From NCBI RefSeq assembly GCF_000152825.2, contig NC_014414.1, positions 1-64,000 on the forward strand: a stretch of 64,000 nucleotides of DNA. The letters are read 5' to 3'. The position numbers and the translations under genes are program-made. The stretch's first letter is position 1. Each line of letters begins with the position of its first letter. Below are positions 8,501-17,380 of this stretch, piece by piece. Under the pieces are notes generated by a model. That model worked only from the letters and a program-made list of their open reading frames with translations, was not told where the DNA came from and did not search any database. Source of the DNA: Parvularcula bermudensis HTCC2503. GTDB taxonomy: Bacteria; Pseudomonadota; Alphaproteobacteria; Caulobacterales; Parvularculaceae.

Positions 8501-8803
8501 ATGACCGCGTCCTTCCGGGTGCAGTTCCGCCTCAGCAAGGCACGGACGCAGGCGCTGAGAGACCTCGCCGAGACGGAGGGCGTGTCCCCCAACCTCATGG
8601 CCAAATCGCTCTGCGAGACCGCCCTCGGCCAGCAGGAACCCGACCCGAAGTCGGTCGAGCGGGATCTCCTCATCATCCGCGCCGGGATGGAGCAGCTCTT
8701 CCGCCGGTCCGGCCGAGAAAGCGAACTCGATGCCGCCATCGATGCGCTTGAAAAGCACCGAACGGCCACCGCCCGCACCGTGCAGCGGGGAGGCCTGTCA
8801 TGA
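8501..8803 (+). CDS. Small putative relaxosome protein
   Basis: 100 residues. The start F-R-V-Q-F-R-L-S-K-A-R-T-Q-A-L-R-D-L-A-E-T-E-G-V-S-P-N-L-M-A-K looks like a ribbon-helix-helix domain (strand, helix, turn, helix). The second half is a helical segment ending in E-K-H. GGGAGG lies upstream of ATG 8501, and the stop overlaps the traD start in ATGA. Position beside oriT and before the coupling protein and relaxase suggests a MobC/TraY-like accessory that helps the relaxase load. This is inference from context and fold pattern. Confidence 0.6.
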   Translation: MTASFRVQFRLSKARTQALRDLAETEGVSPNLMAKSLCETALGQQEPDPKSVERDLLIIRAGMEQLFRRSGRESELDAAIDALEKHRTATARTVQRGGLS

Positions 8804-10839
8804 GCGGGAACGCATCGGGCCCCTTCAAGACCTTCCTGCGCGGCGGGCAGGTCACCCTCCACACGCTCCGCATGTTCGGTCAGGTCATGCGGTTTCTGAG
8901 CTTCGCCATGGTCTCGCTGATGCTGGTCATCGCTTGGGCGGGCGTCATGGTGAACACCGCGCCCGAGGACCGCCATTATGCGATGAAGCGATATGAGGCC
9001 TGGGCGTACCGGGCCGCCGGGTTCCGAGAGAGCCTCGAGCTCAACATGCGGACAGCGGACGGGAGCCATGCGCCCTTCCCCATCGGCACCATCCTCACCC
9101 ATCCGGCCGTGGCCGAGCATGAGAAACGGTTCCGCCGTCAGCTCTTCGTCTGGGGGCGGATCGGCGGGCTTGGCGGGGGCTTCGGTTTCCTCCTTCTGAC
9201 CGGCCTTTTCGTTGGCCGGGGCAGCACCCTGACCCGCACCAATGTCAAACGCGGCGCCGCCATGGCGTCCGCGCAGGAGCTCAAGGCGCAGATCGGTGCC
9301 CACAACCGCTGGACCGCGATGAAGCGGAAAGAGCTCCGGGGGCGGCCCCGCTATGCCCTTGCCGGCATCCCCTATCCGGTCGGTTCGGAGGTCCAGCATA
9401 CGGGGATCTCCGGCACCATCGGTTCGGGCAAGACCCAGGCGATCGCCGCCCTTCTCGACCAGATCCGCAAGGCCGGTGACCGAGCCGTGGTGTTCGACCT
9501 GACCGGCGGGTTCATCGCGCCCTTCTACCGCGAGGATCGCGACACCATTCTCAACCCGCTCGACCGGCGGGCCCCCGCCTGGTCGGTGTTCGACGAGGCG
9601 AAGACCAAGGCGGGGTTCGACGCCATCGCAGCGGCCATGATCCCCCGGGCCCAGAAGGCCGATCCGGTCTGGGCCGACTCGGCGCGGATGGTGTTCTCCA
9701 CCGCCGGTCAGCTTCTCCTGGGGGACGGCCGGGCGAGTAACAAGGAGCTCGTCGATCTCCTGCTGAATGCGGAACTCAGGACGCTGGCGCCCTTCTTCGC
9801 CGGGACCCCCGCGGCGTCGATCATCTCGGCAGACACGCCGCGCATGACCAATTCCGTGCGGATGATGCTGTCGACCTATCTCGACGGCTTGCGGCTCCTC
9901 CCGAGCCGGGGCGACCGCTTTTCGATCACCGAGTGGATCGAGAACGACCGCGCGGGGTCGACCCTCTTCCTCTCCTCAAGAGCGGACATGCACGAGACCC
10001 TGAGGCCGCTTCTCACCGTCTGGATGGACACGGCCGTCAGAGCGCTGATGTCCCGACCGCGCGACCCGAACAGGCGGATCTGGTTCATCATGGACGAGGT
10101 CGCCGCGCTCCAGGAGCTTCCCTCCATCATGGACGGGTTGGCGCGGGGCCGTCAGTTCGGGGCAGCTTTCGTCCTCGGCATCCAGGCGCAATCGCAGCTC
10201 AGGGACATTTACGGGCCCGACGGCGCGCAGACCCTTTCCTCGGTCTGCCGGACCAAGTTGATCCTCGCCGCCTCCGACGCCGACACCGCCAAATGGTATG
10301 CGGACTTTCTCGGGCGGCAGGAGACCTCCCGCTCCAACGAGAATGTCTCCTTCGGCGCGAACACCATCCGGGACGGGGTCATGCTGGCCCGGCAGGAGCG
10401 GATCGAGCATCTCGTCATACCCGAAGAGATCATGAATCTCCGTTCTCTCGAGGGCTATCTCAAGATGCCCGAGGGCTTCCCCCTGGCGAAGGTGAAGGTG
10501 CCGCTGGTCCTGCGCGAAGACCGGGAACCGGCTTTCCTGCCGCGAGAGGATCAGGGCCTCCTCATCACCCGGGCGCGGGCGCCGCACACGGTCAAAGCCA
10601 TGCAGGCCACCGCGCACCGACCTGGCAGCGAGGATGGCCAGCGGGACATGTTCAGCGAGGCCGAACGGGACGGCATCGACGAGTTGATCGATCCCGACAC
10701 CGGCGAGGTGTCGGCGACGACGCGAGTGGAAGGCGTGGCGCAGGACGGGGCCGAAGGGGCCGATCCCCCCTCACCGCCCGATCGTCCACGCCCCCGTGAC
10801 ATCGGCCAGGACTTTCCCGATTGGGGGTTTGAGCCCTGA
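8800..10839 (+). CDS. traD: TraD-type type IV coupling protein
   Basis: 679 residues. Two transmembrane helices sit near the N-terminus (about 28-50 and 125-145) with a periplasmic loop between, as in F TraD/TrwB. The motor domain has Walker A G-T-I-G-S-G-K-T at about 205-212 and Walker B F-I-M-D-E-V-A-A-L at about 430, followed by the Q-x-Q-S-Q-L signature. The Pro/Asp-rich tail ends D-F-P-D-W-G-F-E-P. It couples the relaxase-DNA complex to the secretion channel. It is translationally coupled to the preceding small gene (ATGA), and the relaxase start overlaps its stop (TGATG). Confidence 0.92.
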   Translation: MSGNASGPFKTFLRGGQVTLHTLRMFGQVMRFLSFAMVSLMLVIAWAGVMVNTAPEDRHYAMKRYEAWAYRAAGFRESLELNMRTADGSHAPFPIGTILTHPAVAEHEKRFRRQLFVWGRIGGLGGGFGFLLLTGLFVGRGSTLTRTNVKRGAAMASAQELKAQIGAHNRWTAMKRKELRGRPRYALAGIPYPVGSEVQHTGISGTIGSGKTQAIAALLDQIRKAGDRAVVFDLTGGFIAPFYREDRDTILNPLDRRAPAWSVFDEAKTKAGFDAIAAAMIPRAQKADPVWADSARMVFSTAGQLLLGDGRASNKELVDLLLNAELRTLAPFFAGTPAASIISADTPRMTNSVRMMLSTYLDGLRLLPSRGDRFSITEWIENDRAGSTLFLSSRADMHETLRPLLTVWMDTAVRALMSRPRDPNRRIWFIMDEVAALQELPSIMDGLARGRQFGAAFVLGIQAQSQLRDIYGPDGAQTLSSVCRTKLILAASDADTAKWYADFLGRQETSRSNENVSFGANTIRDGVMLARQERIEHLVIPEEIMNLRSLEGYLKMPEGFPLAKVKVPLVLREDREPAFLPREDQGLLITRARAPHTVKAMQATAHRPGSEDGQRDMFSEAERDGIDELIDPDTGEVSATTRVEGVAQDGAEGADPPSPPDRPRPRDIGQDFPDWGFEP

Positions 10840-13823
10840 TGGTCGCCTCGATCGCCGCCGTCTCCTCGGCCTCCGCCGGGGCGGCCTATTACGGCAAGGA
10901 CAATTACTACGCGAAGGGCGGGGACGCGCCCGAACCCTCGTCCTGGTTCGGCAAGGGCGCCGCCAGCCTCGGCCTCAAGGGCGGGGTCGAGACCGAAACC
11001 TTCGAACGGGTGCTGAACGGCGAGACGCTCGACGGTCGCCGAGTCGGTCAACGCGAAGGCGAGACCGCCGAGCAGGCCCAGGCCCGCGCCCACCGGCCCG
11101 GCATCGACCTCACCTTTTCGCCGCCCAAGGATGTTTCCCTCCTCCTCTATATCGGTGGCGACAAGCGCATTCTCGGCGCCCACCGGGCGGCGGTCGACCA
11201 GACCCTCAAATGGGCCGAGAGAAACCTGGCGGGGACGCGGATCCGGACGGGGCCCAGTGCGACCCCAGCGGTAAAGACCGGCAATCTCGTCATCGCCAGG
11301 TTCGAGCACGACATCTCGAGGGACAAGGACCCGCAGCTCCACACCCATGCCGTCATCGCCAATATAACGAAGACGGATGACGGGCGCTGGCGGGCGCTCC
11401 ACAATGATCCCTTCTTCGCCCATCGGAAGACTCTGAGCCTCGCCTATGACGCGACCTTGCGGAACGCCCTGCGGGAACTCGGCTATCGGGTGAAGCTCGA
11501 GGACGGCAAGTCCGGGCGATATTCCGTAGACGGTGTTCCCGACGGGGCACGAGCCGAGTTCTCGAAAGGCAAGGACCGGATCGACAGTGCCGCCGTCGGA
11601 CTCAAGCACCCGACGCCGTCCGCCCGGGACAAGCTCGCGGTCAAGACGCGGCCCGCCAAGGACGAACTCCGCCAGGAGGAACGTGTGGCCCTTAGGGAAA
11701 CCCGCGGGGCGCCCTGGAAGGCGACGTTGGAGCACACCGTCGCCGTATCAGTAGAGCGACAGGCGCAAGGCCATCTACAACGACCGCTCGATGACCGGGC
11801 CGTTGGGCGCGTCGGCATGGAAGGTCTCGCGCGGCGGATGGCGCAGAACCTGTTCCGGCCGACCAAGACCCTCCGCCTTTCCGAGAACGATCCGTACAAG
11901 CTCGAACGCGCCGCCTCCGAGAAAGGTTATTCCGCACGCGCTGCCGTCAGCTTCGGCCTGCGCCACCACGAAGAGCGGGAAGCCGCCTTCTCTCTCCACC
12001 ATGTCCGGCGCACCGCGCTCGAACACGCCGCCGACGGGGTCACCTTGCGCGACATCGACAGGGAGCTTCGTTTCCTCAGGGCGAACCGAAAGCTGCTGGT
12101 GAACGCGAAAGACCCGAACGCGGAGAGCACGACGAAGCGGAGCCTGACCCATGAGGAGCGCACGCTCTCGCTCTTGCAGGATGCCGGACGCACCGGTCCG
12201 CTGGTTCCCGAGCAGACCCTGAGGAGCGCTCTCGAGAGCACCCATCTTACCGGTGGCCAGAAAGCCGCTATCGGCCTGATCCTCGGCGGTCCAAACCGGC
12301 TTGTCGGCGTGCAGGGCTATGCTGGGACGGGCAAGACCACCATGATGCGCCAGACGGCAGCGCTCGCCCGCGACCTCGCGCCGCTCGCGAAGAAGGACGG
12401 CTATAAGGTGCTAGGCCTCGCCCCTACCCATTCGGCAAGGAAGACGCTCGAGGAGAGCGGCGGCTTCGACAGCCGGACCGTTTCGGCCTTCCTAAGGGAG
12501 GCAGGGGGCGGGACGCTTCCGCCGGACATTAAGAACACCATCGTCCTCATCGACGAAGCGTCTTTCCTCTCCACCCGGAACATGAACGCGCTCCTCGAAC
12601 GCCTGATCGCCCTGAAGCCTGCCAAGATCGTCCTCTCGGGTGACCGGCGGCAGCATGGCGCGGTGGAGGCCGGGCGGCCCTTCGACATCGCGCAGCGGGC
12701 GGGCCTACCGACCGCGATCATGAAGGATATAGTCCGCCTGCCGAAGGACGAAGGGCACCGCGATCAGCGGGCGGCGGTGGAAGCGGCAGCGCAGGGCAAG
12801 GTCGCCGTCGCCATGAAGCGGCTGGGGGCCAACATCGTCGAGCGACCCGGCAACCTTGCCGGCGGTGCCGTCGAGGCATGGCGCGCCCTGCCGAAGGACA
12901 AACAGGACAAGGCGCTGCTCGTCGCCCCGAGCCACCGCCTGCGAGAGGCGATCAATCAGGGTATCCGATCGGAGCTGATCGCCAATGGACGGCTGAGCGC
13001 GGAGACAATGACCATCTCGGTGCTGCGGTCAAAAAACCTGACCCGGGCCGAGGCGATGAGCCCGCGCAGCTATGCGGCTGGCGACATCCTCCAATTCCAT
13101 GCCCGGCTCGATGCCATCAACGCGAAGAAGAATACGCGCCGGCTCGTCACCGCAGTTGACGAAGAGCGCGGCCGCCTCACCTTGCGCAATGCCCGCGGAA
13201 AGGATCAGACGGTGCCGCTCTCGCGCCTTCAGGGTCGCTATGAAAACACCCCCTACTCGCTTCATCGGGAGGAACCGCTCGAGCTGCGCCGCGGCGACAG
13301 CGTGATGTTCACAAGGTCCAATCCTGACGCGGGCCTGTCCGCGATGGACGCGGCGAAGGTGGTCGGCTGGGACCAGGAGAGGGTTTCGTTGAATGTGAGC
13401 GGAACGCAGCGCCAGTTCGGGCGCGACGATCCAGCGCTCCGCTCACTGACCCATGGCTATGCGATGACCTCCCATGCCGCTCAAGGCCGAACGGCGAAAG
13501 ACGTGGTCGCCGTGATGGATTCGAAGGAACGGGCACTCACGAGCCAAGTCGGGTTTTACGTGTCGATCAGTCGGTCAGCCGATACCCTTGCGCTCATTGT
13601 GAATGACAAAGAGCGTGTACTGAACACGATGCAGCGACAGACGGGACTGAAGACGTCGGCGATGGAGACGGAAGGACGGATTGGGGATTTGACCGATCTC
13701 GGAACGCATCAGGGCACGGGCACGACAAGCAGTCTGTCGGTGCCTGCCTTAGCAGCCGACCAGAGAAACGAGGCAACCGGCAACGAGCAAGACAGCTCTC
13801 TCGATCAAGGTCTGTCGCTCTGA
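10839..13823 (+). CDS. traI: MobF relaxase-helicase (TrwC/TraI-like)
   Basis: 994 residues. The N-terminal relaxase domain has paired tyrosines (A-A-Y-Y-G at 17-18 and N-Y-Y-A-K at 23-24) and the metal-binding histidine triad H-D-I-S-...-L-H-T-H-A-V-I-A-N ending near 168. The C-terminal RecD-like helicase has Walker A G-Y-A-G-T-G-K-T-T near 493 and V-L-I-D-E-A-S-F near 570, plus the late motif T-S-H-A-A-Q-G-R-T. It nicks oriT, stays bound to the 5' end and unwinds the strand. It is shorter than F TraI (1,756 residues) and close to TrwC (966). The stop is 75 bp from the convergent end of the defence cassette. Confidence 0.93.
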   Translation: MVASIAAVSSASAGAAYYGKDNYYAKGGDAPEPSSWFGKGAASLGLKGGVETETFERVLNGETLDGRRVGQREGETAEQAQARAHRPGIDLTFSPPKDVSLLLYIGGDKRILGAHRAAVDQTLKWAERNLAGTRIRTGPSATPAVKTGNLVIARFEHDISRDKDPQLHTHAVIANITKTDDGRWRALHNDPFFAHRKTLSLAYDATLRNALRELGYRVKLEDGKSGRYSVDGVPDGARAEFSKGKDRIDSAAVGLKHPTPSARDKLAVKTRPAKDELRQEERVALRETRGAPWKATLEHTVAVSVERQAQGHLQRPLDDRAVGRVGMEGLARRMAQNLFRPTKTLRLSENDPYKLERAASEKGYSARAAVSFGLRHHEEREAAFSLHHVRRTALEHAADGVTLRDIDRELRFLRANRKLLVNAKDPNAESTTKRSLTHEERTLSLLQDAGRTGPLVPEQTLRSALESTHLTGGQKAAIGLILGGPNRLVGVQGYAGTGKTTMMRQTAALARDLAPLAKKDGYKVLGLAPTHSARKTLEESGGFDSRTVSAFLREAGGGTLPPDIKNTIVLIDEASFLSTRNMNALLERLIALKPAKIVLSGDRRQHGAVEAGRPFDIAQRAGLPTAIMKDIVRLPKDEGHRDQRAAVEAAAQGKVAVAMKRLGANIVERPGNLAGGAVEAWRALPKDKQDKALLVAPSHRLREAINQGIRSELIANGRLSAETMTISVLRSKNLTRAEAMSPRSYAAGDILQFHARLDAINAKKNTRRLVTAVDEERGRLTLRNARGKDQTVPLSRLQGRYENTPYSLHREEPLELRRGDSVMFTRSNPDAGLSAMDAAKVVGWDQERVSLNVSGTQRQFGRDDPALRSLTHGYAMTSHAAQGRTAKDVVAVMDSKERALTSQVGFYVSISRSADTLALIVNDKERVLNTMQRQTGLKTSAMETEGRIGDLTDLGTHQGTGTTSSLSVPALAADQRNEATGNEQDSSLDQGLSL

Positions 13824-13898
13824 TCACGTTTGGAAACGCCACCTCATTGCACGACCAAACCGATCGTAGATTTCAGGTTTCGGCCGAAGCCCCTCGTG

Positions 13899-16067
13899 TT
13901 AGATGCTGTTCAGTATCTCTCCAGCAAGAGGCGGCAGAGCTCCCAGGTTGAGCCGCGACGATTTTGCATCCGCCAACAGAAGATCTCGACTTAGGTACGG
14001 ATGAAATTTCTCGAAGCTGAGCGCTGTAGCTTGGTCACTGAGGTCAATGGTCCCGCCCGCGCCGAGGAAGTCGAGCACGTCCCTCACCTCACGTTTGGTG
14101 TCCCGTCCGTCGATCTCAAGAAATCCATCGTAGACCGACCATTTGAAACCCTCGGCGCCGAAAGCGAGGCCTAAGGACCATGTCTTCGCCGTTCCGCACC
14201 AAGTCGCGAGAAGCGCGCTGTTGTCGCCAGTATCGATGATACGTTTCTTGCCCAACTCGCTGCGCGCAAAAGCGGTGCGAGCATCCGTGAGAAGCTCCCC
14301 CGCCGTGTCGTCCAGATAAATCGGCAGCTGGTCATCAGTGAAGAGCACGCGCATTCGGTCAATGACCTCATCGTGGATATCACCCGGATCCCCGCCGAAA
14401 AGCGGCGCAACGCCAGCGTGGGACTGCCTCACCGATATGACTTTCTCCAAGTCATCGACTTCAATCACCTCCCATCGGCGGCCGGAAAAGATGATTGTCA
14501 TGCCGGGGGCGAGGACATCGTCTACCGGCAAGGTACCGAGGTCGCGTCCTTCCGCGAGGATACGGTATTCTTCAGGCGTCATAAACACCGCATAGAAACT
14601 GTAGTGTTCAACGAGCTTCTCACCCACCTTGCCGAGAAGGATGGAGCCGTCTTCGCTTTGCTCGATCAGGCTGACATCAGGATGCCCCAGCTGTCTAAGA
14701 ACCCGAGCGAACAGATCAGGTGTTACAGCCGAAAACGGGCCTTTCTCGCAAAGGGTGACGAAAAGGCGCCTCGCGCTCGCCCCGCCTCGTTCCGCGATCA
14801 CGGACAAAATCTGATGAACGAGCGTTGAAAGGTGCAAGCTTTGAGCCTTGGGCGGTTCGCACCATCCCTCGAGCAGGAGCTCGATCATGGCCACGCTTCG
14901 CACGAGGCTCAGTTTGAGTCGGTCGACTAACGCGCTCTGGTGGTCGGTTGCTTCTTCAATGGCATACTGACGAAGTATCGCCGGATGACCGGCCCGCCGA
15001 CCCGATCGCCCAAGGCGCTGGCGAAGCGCAGCAACCGTGAAGGGGGGGCCGATCTGCGCAACACATGCGACATCGCCAATATCGATGCCAAGCTCGAGAG
15101 TGGACGTACAAACGGCCGTGGTCGGCAATCGATCGTCTTTCAGTCGCTGCTCAACGAACTCGCGATGCTCCTTCGAAAGGCTCGCGTGGTGGGGATAGAA
15201 CTCCTGCGGCAGGTGCATCTCCTCGGTCATCCGCCGCAGACGATCGGCATAGACCTCGACTGAACCGCGAGAGCCCGCGAAAACTAGGTTGTCCCGTCCT
15301 CGTAGTTTCTCGAAGAGATGCGCCGCGACGGCCTTCTCAGCCGCGTCATCTTCTGACCCGCCCTTCAGATAACCACGCAGCTGAAGTTGCAGTTCGGCAT
15401 TACCCCCGTCGGCCTTCACTACGGTGACGCCCTCCTCCGCACCGGGACGAAGGTACGCCCGCGCAAGGTTCATATCACCCAAGGTCGCCGAAAGGCCCAC
15501 CCTGCGGATACTTCGGCCAACGGCAAGCTCAAGACGCGCAAGCAGCGACCTGAGGTGTACGCCCCGTTCCGTATCGAGCAGAGTATGCAGCTCATCAATG
15601 ACGACGGCGCGGACGCCGCCGAACAGTTGCGGGATCGTCTGTCCACGCCGAATAAAGAGCGCTTCGAGAGATTCAGGCGTGATGAGGAGAACACCCCGAG
15701 GGCGCTTGATAGCCTTGGCCTTCACCGAGACCGCCACATCGCCATGCCAAGGCGTCACAGCGAGTTCTGTTTCTAAGCAAAGCGACTCCAGACGCCGCTG
15801 CTGGTCGTTGATCAACGCTTTGAGCGGAGCAATATAGACAAGATCAAAGCCGGCATCCCGCGATACTTCGAGATTAAGGATCTCCGACAACAAGGGGAGG
15901 AACGCGGCTTCGGTCTTCCCACCTGCGGTCGCCGCGGCGATGATTGCGTCGTCGTTGCCACCGAGCAGCGCTTCAATCGCTTCGGATTGCACCGGACGCA
16001 GCTCGGACCAGCCTTGCATCCGGATCCATTTCTGGATCGGTCGGGCCAATCGGTTGAAGCTGCTCAC
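13899..16067 (-). CDS. sngC: Lhr-like DEAD/DEAH helicase, Shango-like SngC
   Basis: 722 residues, GTG start overlapping the stop of the ATPase gene by one base (TAGTG). It is a superfamily II helicase: Q-motif region E-L-R-P-V-Q-S-E-A, Walker A A-T-A-G-G-K-T at 46-52, D-E-L-H at 158-161, S-A-T at the third motif, and Q-R-L-G-R-S-G-R-R-A-G-H, the Lhr-type motif VI. An Lhr-like C-terminal domain follows. The set TerB protein, BrxD-like ATPase and Lhr-like helicase matches the anti-phage system Shango as I know it; BREX type 2 uses a related helicase (BrxHI), but no PglX or PglZ is present here. The SngA/B/C naming is by analogy. Confidence 0.75.
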   Translation of the reverse strand: MSSFNRLARPIQKWIRMQGWSELRPVQSEAIEALLGGNDDAIIAAATAGGKTEAAFLPLLSEILNLEVSRDAGFDLVYIAPLKALINDQQRRLESLCLETELAVTPWHGDVAVSVKAKAIKRPRGVLLITPESLEALFIRRGQTIPQLFGGVRAVVIDELHTLLDTERGVHLRSLLARLELAVGRSIRRVGLSATLGDMNLARAYLRPGAEEGVTVVKADGGNAELQLQLRGYLKGGSEDDAAEKAVAAHLFEKLRGRDNLVFAGSRGSVEVYADRLRRMTEEMHLPQEFYPHHASLSKEHREFVEQRLKDDRLPTTAVCTSTLELGIDIGDVACVAQIGPPFTVAALRQRLGRSGRRAGHPAILRQYAIEEATDHQSALVDRLKLSLVRSVAMIELLLEGWCEPPKAQSLHLSTLVHQILSVIAERGGASARRLFVTLCEKGPFSAVTPDLFARVLRQLGHPDVSLIEQSEDGSILLGKVGEKLVEHYSFYAVFMTPEEYRILAEGRDLGTLPVDDVLAPGMTIIFSGRRWEVIEVDDLEKVISVRQSHAGVAPLFGGDPGDIHDEVIDRMRVLFTDDQLPIYLDDTAGELLTDARTAFARSELGKKRIIDTGDNSALLATWCGTAKTWSLGLAFGAEGFKWSVYDGFLEIDGRDTKREVRDVLDFLGAGGTIDLSDQATALSFEKFHPYLSRDLLLADAKSSRLNLGALPPLAGEILNSI

Positions 16068-17380
16068 TAGAGCTTGAAGCTGGAGAGATCATCGTCGGGG
16101 GTCGTTGCTGCATTGCCCGTGGAGCCGAGATCTTCGATGTCGCTTAAATCGTCGCCGCCGTCGACCTCGATGTCTATGGCCTCAATGAGGTCTTGCCACG
16201 CTGCGCCCGGATTTTGTTCGATAACAGACAGAAGGTCGACAAAGGCTGTGACCGTATTGCGGGGCGTCCGGAAGTAAGCCTCGCCGATCCGAGCAGCACA
16301 ATGGTGCATGAACGCTTCGATCGCTTCGTTAGGAACGCTCTCCTCATGTTTCATGACCCGGCGTACGTTCTTGAGAAGGACGAAAAGATCTTCGGGGCTA
16401 AGATTCGCGAGGCGGACTACAGGTCCAGACAGATCGACAAGACCGTCCCGAGCGAAACTATTCTCGGCTAGGCGACTTTGCAAAGCTTCATAGCTGTAGA
16501 GCCCCCGCCGGGTATGCATCAGGAAGTCCGGTGTGCCGCCAAAGAGAAAGCCCAAATGGGCAGCGGATCCTTGAAGCACATCGTTAAGAATACGCAAGAT
16601 TTGCTCATAGTTCGCGTTTCGCGCTTGCGACGACGTCAGCTTATAGAGATTGACCATTTCATCGAGTGAAATGACGAGCCCTTTGTAGCCAGCTTCGCAA
16701 ACGAATGCGGCCATCAACTTGAGGTGGTCGTAGACGCTCGCATCGTCGATGATTGTTCGCACACCAAGGGCTTTGCGTGCATCCGTTCGGGTTGCGAACT
16801 CCGCCCTTAGCCATCTCAATGCCGATGTCTTGAGATCCTCATCGCCAGTCTCATGGCCCTCCCAATACTTTCGAACAACCTCAGAGAATTCGAAGCCGCC
16901 GGTCAGTTCCTCTAGATGCGCAAGCCGTTCACGAATAACCTCACCAACGCTGCGATCCTCTTCTTCCGCGGTGCGATAGGTCTGCGACACAAAACGTTCG
17001 ACGACGCTTGCCAGGGCTCCACCATCCGGTTTCGTCCGTGTGGCGCAATTGCGCGCCATTTCGGCATAAAGACTTCGGGCCTGCCCACCGGTGGCATGAA
17101 GTCGACGATCGGGGGCCAAGTCGGCGGACATGACAACAAGGCCCTTTTCGAGTGCCACCAGACGAATGAGATTGATAAAGAACGTCTTGCCCGACCCGTA
17201 ATCACCGATGATGAACCGGATCGCAGCGCCGCCCTCGGCGATCCGCTCCATGTCCTTGACTAGTTCCTCGATCTCCCGAGCGCGCCCGACTTGGATGTGC
17301 TGGAGCCCAAGGCGCGGTACGACGCCGGCCCGCAGAGCTTGGATGATTGTGTCCCGTTCCCGTCGCTTAATCTCTACCAT
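16067..17380 (-). CDS. sngB: BrxD-like P-loop ATPase (DUF2791), Shango-like SngB
   Basis: 437 residues. It opens I-I-Q-A-L-R-A-G-V-V-P-R-L-G-L-Q-H-I-Q-V-G-R, typical of the DUF2791/BrxD family, then Walker A G-D-Y-G-S-G-K-T at 59-66 and a Walker B-like V-I-S-L-D-E-M-V-N-L-Y near 235-245. The middle part lists target-loading features seen in BrxC/BrxD ATPases, including the L-F-G-G-T-P-D-F segment. It probably powers a complex with the helicase. The ATG overlaps the TAA of the TerB gene by one base (TAATG), so all three genes form one tightly coupled operon. Confidence 0.8.
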   Translation of the reverse strand: MVEIKRRERDTIIQALRAGVVPRLGLQHIQVGRAREIEELVKDMERIAEGGAAIRFIIGDYGSGKTFFINLIRLVALEKGLVVMSADLAPDRRLHATGGQARSLYAEMARNCATRTKPDGGALASVVERFVSQTYRTAEEEDRSVGEVIRERLAHLEELTGGFEFSEVVRKYWEGHETGDEDLKTSALRWLRAEFATRTDARKALGVRTIIDDASVYDHLKLMAAFVCEAGYKGLVISLDEMVNLYKLTSSQARNANYEQILRILNDVLQGSAAHLGFLFGGTPDFLMHTRRGLYSYEALQSRLAENSFARDGLVDLSGPVVRLANLSPEDLFVLLKNVRRVMKHEESVPNEAIEAFMHHCAARIGEAYFRTPRNTVTAFVDLLSVIEQNPGAAWQDLIEAIDIEVDGGDDLSDIEDLGSTGNAATTPDDDLSSFKL